Counted from the stretch's first letter, positions 1 through 6,138 are shown. The stretch is 8,889 nt of DNA from Hermodarchaeum sp048939595 (GCA_048939595.1 JBHLPI010000082.1:1-8889); one strand, 5' to 3'. Numbers and translations are program-made. Notes: generated by a model not told the origin, from the sequence alone.

Positions 1-1924
1 ACATGACGAGGATGGTTCCGAACGTGGGCCCTCGCACTTTCACGCGGTATGGGGTGTTTTCACCGTTGCTGACCGCGTGGAAACAAAGTTCTCCACGACC
101 AGCTTCTATGAAATGGAAAGCCTGACCAGGGGGTATTTTCAGTCGCCAGGTGATCTTTTTGCCTTCGGGGGTTTGTGTTTCACGGACGGGACCACTGGGT
201 AGCTTGTCTAAAGCGCGTTCAATGATGTTGAGGCTTTCTTCGATTTCTTGTCGACGGCAGAGAAATCGATTATAGGCGTCACCGTTTGTTCCGGTGATGA
301 CCTTTATTCCGATGTCTTGGTAGGCTTCATAGGGGGTTGCTGTTCGAACATCGAAGTCGATGCCGGTTGCTCGGAGATTGGGACCGGTGACATCGTTTTG
401 AATTGCGGTGGTAGAGGTGAGGGGCGCAAGATTTTGTGTCCGATCGATGAAGGTTTTGTTATGGAATAAGAGGTCATCGTAGATGTGAAGGCGCTTGCGG
501 AGATACCTGATGAGTTGTTGGGCTTTGTCTTGAAAATCGGGTTGGATGTCGCGGCGAACACCACCAATGGTGTTGAATATATGGTAGATCCGTGCGCCGG
601 TAAGTTCTTCGAGAAGGAGAAGGACTTGGTCGCGGTCACCCCAGATGAGGCGTTCGATGGTGTCAAACCCTGATGCGGCTCCGCCAAATCCCAGGTTCAT
701 TTGGTGGCTTTGAATGCGTGAGAGTTCAGCTTGAATTACCCGTAAGTATTGTCCGCGAATAGGAACACTGATGTCTACCATTTTTTCTGTAACGCCGGTA
801 TAGGCAAGTTCATAGGAGGCGCCATCGAGGACACAAATGCGGGGGACAAGCATGATGTTTTGTAGCCATGTGCGGTATTCCATGAGTTTCTCGAAGCCGC
901 GATGTAGATAGCCAGGGTAGGGAGTAGCATCAACGACAATTTCGCCATCCAATCTAAGGTCCATATTGAAGTTACCGGAGGCAGGATGTTGGGATCCAAA
1001 GACGACGTCGAATTCGGCCTTAGAGGCATCTGCTCCTTTTAGAGGATAGGGGGCCACTTCCATTTGACCAGCGTCTGTGTTTATCATTTCCTCTTTTCCG
1101 GTGTAGCCGCCTTGAATTGCTTGGATGGCATGAACTACAGCTACACCGATTGGCTCGGGGCGCGGTGGACAGCCAGCGATCCAGATGTCGACGGGGATGT
1201 ATTTGCTGATATCTTTGATTGTGTTGTAGCTGTCCCAGTAGGTTCCGCCGGTCATGGGGCAATTCCCGAGAGCAATAACCCACTTGGGTTGGGGCATGAG
1301 GGAGTAGATCCGGATAATTCGTTTCAGGGTCTTTGGTGTGACATAACCGCCAACTATCAGTGCATCTGCATGTCGGGGAGAACCAACGGCTAAGAGTCCG
1401 AAACGCTCCATGTCGAAGGAGCTCGCTACCCACGGAACCGCTTCAATGAAACAACATCCCGTCATGTAATTGACGATCCAAATACTGCGGGAGCGTGCCC
1501 ACGAGATCGTGCTTTGTATTTTCGGGGGTTCTGGATGTTCTAATACTGGGGGGACGGAGAGCATTTCGGGTGTATAGTTGAGGGTCTCAGGCTTCATGGT
1601 GAGTAGGATGGGAAAATTCGTGAAAGTGAGGGCGCCTGTTGGGCAGTTGTCAACGCATAAACCACAGAAACAGCATTTCCGGAAATCGATTTGTGGTTGA
1701 AGACCAGTTTTGTTTTCCTTATTCTTTTCGCGTTCGACCATCTCTATTGCATTGTTGGGACAGACTAGCGAACAGATTTTACAGCCTTTACATAAATCCG
1801 GTTTGTAGAGTTGTCGGCCTCGGTATAAGTCAGTGAGTGGCATATCAGGAGGAAAAGTGAAGGTCATAGGTTTTGATACTGCCAGCCCTAGAACACTCTT
1901 TACGGCTTTCAGAAATCGCGACAT
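1..1924 (-). CDS. Fused NuoI-NuoB-NuoD subunit of a complex-I-like oxidoreductase (C-terminus beyond left edge)
   Basis: One frame stays open from the ATG at 1924 to the left edge (641 codons seen, no stop) and holds three normally separate complex I subunits. Residues 1-110 form a NuoI-like ferredoxin: Cys45/48/51/55 (CKGCKICSLVCP) and Cys84/87/90/94 make two [4Fe-4S] sites. Residues about 145-265 are NuoB-like: Cys157-Cys158, Cys222 (GNC) and Cys252 (GCPP) are the four ligands of the terminal N2 cluster at canonical spacing. Residues from about 305 are NuoD-like, with FGSQHP at 309, GYLHRGFEK, GQYLRVIQAELSRI, GGVRRD, LRATGIDFDVR and GDAYNRFL. About 60-70 C-terminal residues are expected outside. 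An SD-like GAGAGGG (1934-1940) lies 9 nt upstream of the ATG. The three parts would form the Q-module arm that passes electrons to the acceptor at the membrane. Ni-binding CxxC is absent (RICVLD at 362-367), so it is not a NiFe hydrogenase. The fusion is directly seen; the acceptor and donor are unknown. Confidence 0.93.
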   Translation of the reverse strand, partial: MSRFLKAVKSVLGLAVSKPMTFTFPPDMPLTDLYRGRQLYKPDLCKGCKICSLVCPNNAIEMVEREKNKENKTGLQPQIDFRKCCFCGLCVDNCPTGALTFTNFPILLTMKPETLNYTPEMLSVPPVLEHPEPPKIQSTISWARSRSIWIVNYMTGCCFIEAVPWVASSFDMERFGLLAVGSPRHADALIVGGYVTPKTLKRIIRIYSLMPQPKWVIALGNCPMTGGTYWDSYNTIKDISKYIPVDIWIAGCPPRPEPIGVAVVHAIQAIQGGYTGKEEMINTDAGQMEVAPYPLKGADASKAEFDVVFGSQHPASGNFNMDLRLDGEIVVDATPYPGYLHRGFEKLMEYRTWLQNIMLVPRICVLDGASYELAYTGVTEKMVDISVPIRGQYLRVIQAELSRIQSHQMNLGFGGAASGFDTIERLIWGDRDQVLLLLEELTGARIYHIFNTIGGVRRDIQPDFQDKAQQLIRYLRKRLHIYDDLLFHNKTFIDRTQNLAPLTSTTAIQNDVTGPNLRATGIDFDVRTATPYEAYQDIGIKVITGTNGDAYNRFLCRRQEIEESLNIIERALDKLPSGPVRETQTPEGKKITWRLKIPPGQAFHFIEAGRGELCFHAVSNGENTPYRVKVRGPTFGTILVM

Positions 1925-1927
1925 TTT

Positions 1928-2416
1928 CTATTTCCCTCTCACCTGATAGTATTCTTCGTTGACGTAATCACGCCAATTGAAATCTTTACGTAATGGTGGT
2001 TTTCCTTTCCACTCTTCGAGGAACAGTGGTTTCAACATCATATTTCCGACATAGTTGATCCCAAAAAGCTCCCACATCTCGCGTTCATGCATCGCTGCAG
2101 ACTGCCAGATGGCAGAGAGGCTCTGGATCGTTGGGTTGGTTCGGGGAATCCGTGTAGCCACCTTCACGTATAGATTTGCTTCAAGATGGTGAACTACGTA
2201 ATACGCCTCGAATTCGTTTTGCTCTATCCAGTCGATTATTGCCACTGTAAGACAGCGAGCGAATCCACGTTCGCAGAGATCAGGGGCAAGATCCGCATAC
2301 GTTTCTGGATCTGTGATAAGTGATACGAGATTATCCGTTACTTCAAGGTTGGAGATGGCGTACTGGGATTTCAACGCGCGTGATAAGGATGCCGGCTCTA
2401 TCGCTTCGTGTTTCAT
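1928..2416 (-). CDS. nuoC: NADH-quinone oxidoreductase subunit C-like protein (30 kDa subunit)
   Basis: This 162-residue protein belongs to the complex I 30-kDa family (NuoC/FpoC), a structural subunit of the hydrophilic arm that packs against NuoD. The family signature is clear in the C-terminal half: a segment of the type PRTNPTIQSLSAIWQSA, then HEREMWELFGINYVGN, then PLFLEEWKGKPPLRKDFNW. The length fits single-domain archaeal and bacterial NuoC. The ATG is supported by AAGGAG (2426-2431) with a 9-nt spacer. The stop TAG ends 3 nt before the ATG of the fused I-B-D gene, so the two are surely co-transcribed and probably translationally coupled. It is the first gene of the cluster as seen here. 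The usual NuoA gene is not upstream; an unrelated Imm5-like gene is. Confidence 0.93.
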   Translation of the reverse strand: MKHEAIEPASLSRALKSQYAISNLEVTDNLVSLITDPETYADLAPDLCERGFARCLTVAIIDWIEQNEFEAYYVVHHLEANLYVKVATRIPRTNPTIQSLSAIWQSAAMHEREMWELFGINYVGNMMLKPLFLEEWKGKPPLRKDFNWRDYVNEEYYQVRGK

Positions 2417-2425
2417 GATGCCAGT

Positions 2426-2431
2426 CTCCTT
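2426..2431 (-). promoter_or_regulatory. Shine-Dalgarno site of nuoC
   Basis: AAGGAG on the minus strand, 9 nt before the nuoC ATG. Its first two bases are also the end of the leader hairpin's right arm, so folding of the hairpin could affect access to this site (inference). Confidence 0.7.
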
Positions 2432-2456
2432 AGGCGGAAAGCGCCTAATCCTTAGG
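2427..2456. repeat. Direct repeat TCCTTAGG x2, 22 bp apart
   Basis: TCCTTAGG occurs at 2427-2434 and again at 2449-2456, start to start 22 bp, or about two helical turns. The copies straddle the hairpin, and one includes the Shine-Dalgarno site. This spacing would place two copies of a DNA-binding protein on the same face, but chance cannot be excluded for an 8-mer. Confidence 0.4.
2430..2448 (-). promoter_or_regulatory. Perfect 7-bp leader hairpin in front of nuoC
   Basis: On the minus strand TTAGGCG-CTTTC-CGCCTAA folds into a perfect 7-bp stem with a 5-nt loop. It touches the nuoC Shine-Dalgarno site and would lie at or near the 5' end of the transcript if the TATA-like box at 2469-2476 is used. 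It could be an RNA hairpin that modulates initiation or stability, or a DNA operator dyad. The structure is seen; the role is inferred. Confidence 0.5.
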
Positions 2457-2468
2457 ACTTCCTAACTC

Positions 2469-2489
2469 TATATTTAGGATAACTAAATA
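2469..2489 (-). promoter_or_regulatory. Putative nuoC-operon promoter (TATA-like box) overlapped by a 7-bp dyad
   Basis: On the minus strand TAAATATA (2469-2476) is a plausible archaeal TATA box about 53 nt before the nuoC start codon. It predicts transcription start near 2447. A perfect inverted repeat TATTTAG-GATAA-CTAAATA (2471-2489) overlaps it, the usual geometry of an archaeal repressor operator that blocks TBP/TFB. Box and dyad are seen; function is inferred. Confidence 0.45.
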
Positions 2490-2541
2490 CCTACCGCATT
2501 TCGCCAATTCCCGGCTTCTCCACGGTTAACTTCCTCACAAA

Positions 2542-2555
2542 GAGTGCCGACACTC
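2542..2555 (-). terminator. Weak hairpin just downstream of the Imm5-like gene
   Basis: GAGTG-CCGA-CACTC forms a perfect 5-bp stem with a tetraloop, starting 4 nt after the Imm5-like stop codon; on the minus strand only CTTTG follows. It could be a terminator or mRNA-end hairpin, but the T-tract is poor for archaeal termination. Confidence 0.25.
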
Positions 2556-2559
2556 GCAA

Positions 2560-3063
2560 TTATCCAGCGAATTCTTTTCTCAGTCTGAGTAAGTGTTGGT
2601 ATTGCCACTCTCGTTCTTTAGCTACAGCTGCGTGGGCATTAGATGCGGTTGTGGCTCTATGGATTGCTTGTAAGGCATAAATGGCAGAACCGATAGAATG
2701 AGTTGGAACATGTGCGGTGGCCACTGCTTGACCTGCGGCACGGGCAGCCGAGCGGGCTGCAATATCTCTGCCTACTGCACGGGCGGCGGCATGGGAATCA
2801 AGCGAAGCCTTACGTATAACTGCCATCTTAAACACCCCTGACTTTATCCAGTCCTTAAGCGTTTCAATCGCTTTTCGAGGCCGTTCGTCTTCTGGAAATT
2901 TTTCTTCAAAATATGGCAACACCCGCTCAGCACAATCCATAGCCCAGACGGCCAATATTTTATGGTCCGTTGTCTTCACAAGCCCTACAATTCTCTCGTC
3001 TTTTCTGTAGCGTGCAAGTGAGAATTTTGGTTTCTTTATTCGTGGTTCACCATTCACATACAT
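2560..3063 (-). CDS. Imm5-like putative immunity protein
   Basis: This 167-residue all-helical protein resembles the family annotated 'putative immunity protein' (Imm-5-like). Two hallmark blocks are present. The first is WAMDCAERVLPYFEEKFPED followed by RPRKAIETLKDW, at residues 40-72. The second is an alanine-rich stretch with HAAARAVGRDIAARSAARAAGQAVATAHV and HSIGSAIYALQAI, at about 90-135. Members were named by association with polymorphic toxins, but many occur without a toxin and their real activity is not established. No toxin gene is visible here. Start: the ATG at 3063 directly abuts AGGA, whereas the in-frame GTG at 3057 has AGGA with a 6-nt spacer, so translation may begin at 3057. 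The gene stands alone, with its own dyad-rich upstream region. Confidence 0.75.
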   Translation of the reverse strand: MYVNGEPRIKKPKFSLARYRKDERIVGLVKTTDHKILAVWAMDCAERVLPYFEEKFPEDERPRKAIETLKDWIKSGVFKMAVIRKASLDSHAAARAVGRDIAARSAARAAGQAVATAHVPTHSIGSAIYALQAIHRATTASNAHAAVAKEREWQYQHLLRLRKEFAG

Positions 3064-3092
3064 TCCTCAATATCTCTATTCATTTTCATCCA

Positions 3093-3109
3093 GTAGTGAA
3101 CATCACTAC
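3093..3109. promoter_or_regulatory. Perfect 17-bp dyad in the leader of the Imm5-like gene
   Basis: GTAGTGA-ACA-TCACTAC is a perfect inverted repeat with 7-bp arms and a 3-bp spacer, 30-46 nt before the Imm5-like ATG. It lies between the predicted transcription start and the ribosome site. It could be an operator for a dimeric regulator or an RNA hairpin in the leader. The symmetry is certain; the role is inferred. Confidence 0.5.
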
Positions 3110-3120
3110 AAAGACCAACC

Positions 3121-3175
3121 ATTCGATAATCACGAATCAGATTTTAAAAAAGCCATTCGAATTCAATCTTCGAAT
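3121..3175 (-). promoter_or_regulatory. Putative Imm5-like promoter flanked by two ATTCG/CGAAT dyads
   Basis: On the minus strand TTTAAAAT (3142-3149) is a TATA-like box about 80 nt before the ATG. It lies between two related inverted repeats: ATTCG-(7)-CGAAT at 3121-3137 and ATTCGAA-(7)-TTCGAAT at 3155-3175. CCATTCGA is also directly repeated at 3119 and 3153. The arrangement suggests paired operators on either side of the TATA box. Confidence 0.45.
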
Positions 3176-3235
3176 ACATTAACAACCTCCAATACCGAAA
3201 CCACTCAAAAATCATCAAATATACTCAAAAATAAT

Positions 3236-3376
3236 TTGGAATTAAAGAATTTAAAAGAAAAATGGGCATCCACCACAACCAATCGTACAACACCAGTGTT
3301 CCCGGCAACATACACCCGCTCCATACCGCACAAAGTCTCCCAAGAGAGACCAGAGGTATTCTGTAGGTATCACAAA
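3236..3376. other. Intergenic stretch: dispersed element copy A and a weak hairpin
   Basis: This is non-coding DNA between the GTPase stop and the Imm5-like promoter region. It holds copy A of the dispersed element (3253-3285). On the minus strand that copy ends in a T-rich run, TTTTTCTTTT, which could serve as an archaeal terminator for the GTPase gene. A 5-bp stem GTCTC-(6)-GAGAC lies at 3335-3350. I see no gene. Confidence 0.4.
3253..3285 (+). repeat. Dispersed intergenic element, copy A
   Basis: An AAAAG run followed by AAAAATGGGCATCCACCACA. It aligns without gaps to the copies at 5096 and 6045 over about 30 nt, with the core GGGCGTCCACCRCAA. It has no start codon in the frame that would encode KNGHPPQP. 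Function unknown. Confidence 0.5.
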
Positions 3377-4996
3377 CTAGGGCGCAGGCGAAGGGGGAGG
3401 AGGAAATCGAGGGGTAATACCACCTAATCCCTCATCATCTCCATCATCCTTCCTCCGACCTCGCTTCAGGACCTCTTTGATAATATCAAGACCTTTTTCT
3501 CGGTTATCAGGATCGATCGCAACCATGCCATAAGTTTTGATGCCCAGAATGCGTTCAACAAGTTGTGGAGAAAGCGCTCCTGGTAGATCTTGTTTGTTCG
3601 CAATTGCCAGAAGTTGGGGTTTAATATCCTTGCGACGAATCAAGTCAATGATATTTTTACTGTTAAGCACGTTTTGCAGGGTCGAATCAGTGACCAATAA
3701 CATGATGTGGCTTCCTCGAAGGAAAAGTTCCCAAAGCCTACGAAAACGATCTTGACCACTCCAATCCCAAACAGTAATTTCATAAGGACCTGATGATCTG
3801 ATTGCAAAATCAGTATCAGCTCGTTTCGTTCCCTCCGGATAATATGGTCCACCACCTAAACCAGGAAAACTAACTGGTCGGATAGGGGTATGCGTAGGCG
3901 ACAATCCGGATAAAAGACGTTTCAGAGTGGTTTTTCCAACGCCATCATACCCAAGGATGATGACTTTGAAGGGAGAAACGATGTAGTCTTCGAGTTTTGC
4001 CATGAAGTCTTCGTATTCTGCTTCATAGCTAATTACACGTCGAAACTCGTAAGTCACGCGATCCAATTTTTCTCGCAGTGTATAGTCATCAAACCCCACG
4101 TCGGCAACAAGCACCACAACACCGCGTCCAAGTGGGGTTCCCATGTATTTGATGGGTCCAATTACTTCGATAAGCGTATCTTGGGCTTCCTTAATGCGAT
4201 AAGCAAAATTTTGGACTTCTTTTACGTTGACTTTCATTTTCCAAAAGTGTTTTTCCACAACGATTTCGTCACGTGCATCAATAATGAACACACTGGTTAC
4301 CACGCCCACTGGTGGTTCACGCAGCTCTTCCGGAAACGCTTCCAGAGTTGGTCGGATGGGTAACTCAAATACTTCTGTTAACATATCCTGAAAGTCCTCA
4401 AACGTCATCTCCTGGTCGATGACCAAACGTAACGCGTTAGCTGTTTTCGCGACATTCTCCCGCAGCACCTTATCTTCTTCCCATGGATTCGCCATTAGCA
4501 CTATGGCTCCTCGCCCAACCGGGCTGCCCACATACTTCACATTGTCATGCTGTTCAATCAGAATCTTGCCTGCCTGCACTACCCGCGCCCCAAACTTCTT
4601 CACCGGCTCACTGACCAGAAACCCCATCTGTAATTCTGCCCTTTCTCGAATATCAAGGGAAAACACATCCGGTGTAAAATACGCGCCTTCACGTAATGGA
4701 GGCAGCTCAAGTTGAATCCGATCCCATTCCCCAATATCCGCTAACGGCGGGTGCTCCACTGGTACGGCTTCAGACTCAGAATCTTCCACCTCCTCGCTTC
4801 TAACTGACCAAGACTGAAATAACGCGGACATCTCCGCCTCCTTCCGCTTAATTGGATCCGGATGTGAAAATACCTGCTTTCCCTCCTCAACAACCGTCAC
4901 AAAAAATTCAAACCGCTCAAGGCGCGCACCACACTCAGGACACACACCATCAGCACCAAACTCCACCTTCTTACCACAATTCAGACATTCCAACAA
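3377..4996 (-). CDS. Zinc ribbon - tandem longin-like - Arf-family small GTPase protein
   Basis: The protein is 539 residues long. It opens with a zinc ribbon (Cys4, Cys7, Cys19, Cys22). Two longin-like repeats follow: cores 153-210 (VKYVGSPVGRG, later TFEDFQDML) and 282-338 (IKYMGTPLGRG, later EYEDFMAKL) align without gaps at an offset of 129, so they arose by duplication. An Arf-like G domain begins at about 343: P-loop GYDGVGKTT (349-357), switch II DWSGQ (411-415), NKQD (467-470) followed by the Arf-like LPGAL. The G5 SAK-type motif is not recognisable. The tail is charged, then proline-rich (PRFPPPPSPAP). In eukaryotes, Arf GTPases and longin domains work in membrane traffic; here a membrane-associated GTP switch is inferred. 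The start is TTG at 4996 (or 4993): an in-frame TAG lies just upstream, and GGAGGG sits at 5009-5014. Transcribed divergently from the JAMM gene. Confidence 0.9.
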   Translation of the reverse strand: MLECLNCGKKVEFGADGVCPECGARLERFEFFVTVVEEGKQVFSHPDPIKRKEAEMSALFQSWSVRSEEVEDSESEAVPVEHPPLADIGEWDRIQLELPPLREGAYFTPDVFSLDIRERAELQMGFLVSEPVKKFGARVVQAGKILIEQHDNVKYVGSPVGRGAIVLMANPWEEDKVLRENVAKTANALRLVIDQEMTFEDFQDMLTEVFELPIRPTLEAFPEELREPPVGVVTSVFIIDARDEIVVEKHFWKMKVNVKEVQNFAYRIKEAQDTLIEVIGPIKYMGTPLGRGVVVLVADVGFDDYTLREKLDRVTYEFRRVISYEAEYEDFMAKLEDYIVSPFKVIILGYDGVGKTTLKRLLSGLSPTHTPIRPVSFPGLGGGPYYPEGTKRADTDFAIRSSGPYEITVWDWSGQDRFRRLWELFLRGSHIMLLVTDSTLQNVLNSKNIIDLIRRKDIKPQLLAIANKQDLPGALSPQLVERILGIKTYGMVAIDPDNREKGLDIIKEVLKRGRRKDDGDDEGLGGITPRFPPPPSPAP

Positions 4997-5095
4997 TCTC
5001 AGCTACAACCCTCCAAACCTAGAAAACCAATCCCCACCTAAAAGTATTCGGAACTAGCCCAACCATCCAAAGAAATCGCTAACACTGTTGCATGA

Positions 5096-5127
5096 AAAAG
5101 AAAAATGGGCGTCCACCGCAATGGCTC
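5096..5127 (+). repeat. Dispersed intergenic element, copy B
   Basis: AAAAG followed by AAAAATGGGCGTCCACCGCA, in the divergent gap between the GTPase and JAMM genes and about 50 bp upstream of the JAMM TATA-like box. An in-frame ATG at 5092 would give a 29-residue peptide ending at 5181 that contains KKNGRPPQ, but I do not call it a gene. Confidence 0.5.
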
Positions 5128-5176
5128 ATCTCCAATACCAGAATCCTAGAAGCAACCAACGGACTTAGGAGCTTTC

Positions 5177-5184
5177 TTTAAATA
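5177..5184 (+). promoter_or_regulatory. TATA-like box of the JAMM protease gene
   Basis: TTTAAATA matches the archaeal TATA consensus well. Transcription would start near 5205, leaving a purine-rich leader (5214-5234, rich in GAAGGA) before the start codon. Confidence 0.55.
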
Positions 5185-5245
5185 GTTTTGATGTATATCA
5201 TCTAGATTCCTTTGAAGGAGAGAAGAAGGAAGGATTTTCTAGGAA

Positions 5246-5995
5246 GTGAATCGAATGAATGATCTTCATGTATTTCTGAATGCTAATAGTTTCATCAACA
5301 TCGTCACCTCTGTAGTTGAAGGCTTTAAACTAGAAGTTGGTGGATTGTTATTTGGCGACTGGTTTCGGACAGTGAACAAGATTCTTGTAGAGCAGGTAAT
5401 ACCCCTACAAACTGCTAAGAGAAAACCTACCGAAGTTCACTTCAATGCCAGACGAACAAAACGAGTCCATCAGATGTGGGATAACCTCACAACGTACTGG
5501 CCTCTCGGAGATTTTCATAGCCACCCAGAATATCGAGGGGTAAAATACATGCCAGAACCAAGCCAAACAGACCAAGAAAATTTACGAAATGAAGAAATCG
5601 AGATAATCGTCGCAATCTGGGAAGCCGAACGTCGAAATCCACTAGATTACGTCCGAGACGGAAAACGGATTTCAGGCGCAATAGGAAAATACTACGTTAA
5701 ACTGGCAGCATGGTACCTAGACAAGAATGCAAAGGTCCAGGAAGCGGAACTCTGGGCTCCTTATATTGAAATTATCAACGCAGCATACAAAGCTGGTTTG
5801 TCCCCTCGCCCAGGTCGACTTTTCGCTCCAGAAACCACCGTATCATTTCAAGAACTGCGACCCCTCAAAAAGCTAATTTCAGAATATGAGAACAGCGTAT
5901 TTAGATCAATTAACTCAATGAACTTTAACAAAGCAAACGTCATTCTTCGAAAAATCGAGAAGGTTCTCAACCAAATCCAGCGAACCAAACAATAA
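5246..5995 (+). CDS. JAMM/MPN (JAB1) domain metalloprotease
   Basis: A 249-residue JAB/MPN-family protein. The zinc-site residues of a JAMM isopeptidase are present: Glu30 (EVGGLLFG), His91 and His93 (GDFHSHP), and Ser106 with Asp109 (PSQTD). The active form of the family cleaves isopeptide or peptide bonds, for example removing ubiquitin or ubiquitin-like tags. Between His93 and Ser there are 12 residues rather than the 7 of classical Rpn11-type JAMM, so the loop over the active site is longer. The N-terminal 150 residues hold the domain; the remainder is helical and unrecognised, ending in a basic helix. There is no signal peptide or membrane segment. The start may be GTG at 5246 or ATG at 5255, the latter with AGGAAG at 5241-5246 and an 8-nt spacer; I favour 5255. 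No ubiquitin, E1 or E2 gene lies nearby. The substrate is unknown. Confidence 0.85.
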   Translation: MNRMNDLHVFLNANSFINIVTSVVEGFKLEVGGLLFGDWFRTVNKILVEQVIPLQTAKRKPTEVHFNARRTKRVHQMWDNLTTYWPLGDFHSHPEYRGVKYMPEPSQTDQENLRNEEIEIIVAIWEAERRNPLDYVRDGKRISGAIGKYYVKLAAWYLDKNAKVQEAELWAPYIEIINAAYKAGLSPRPGRLFAPETTVSFQELRPLKKLISEYENSVFRSINSMNFNKANVILRKIEKVLNQIQRTKQ

Positions 5996-6044
5996 GAACT
6001 ATTTTCAGTCGAACGGGAATGCAAACGGGTTTAAATATCTCTGA

Positions 6045-6075
6045 AAAAGAATGTGGTCGTCCACCACAACCACTC
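6045..6075 (+). repeat. Dispersed intergenic element, copy C
   Basis: AAAAGAATGTGGTCGTCCAC continuing as CACAACCACTC, 50 nt after the JAMM stop codon. A TATA-like TTTAAATA (6030-6037) lies just upstream, so this copy would straddle a transcription start if that box is used. On the minus strand it contains the small stem GTGG-ACGA-CCAC followed by ATTCTTTTTC. Confidence 0.5.
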
Positions 6076-6138
6076 CACAGCACACTTCTCCCAAGCACCC
6101 AGACCACCGTACGTTCCATTATTTCTGATACACAATTT

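Noticed and set aside
1..1060. NiFe-hydrogenase large subunit
   Set aside because: The N-terminal Ni-binding CxxC is not intact (RICVLD), and the overall sequence follows NuoD rather than Ech/Mbh. The C-terminal motif lies outside the window, so a final check is not possible.
248..1433. Several open frames of 60-140 codons on both strands (for example 304-687, 1020-1433 and 1064-1393)
   Set aside because: They lie inside the conserved NuoI-NuoB-NuoD frame and encode no recognisable protein; the fused frame explains the sequence fully.
2560..3063. Toxin-immunity pair
   Set aside because: No toxin-like gene is adjacent on either side; the name Imm5-like reflects family annotation only.
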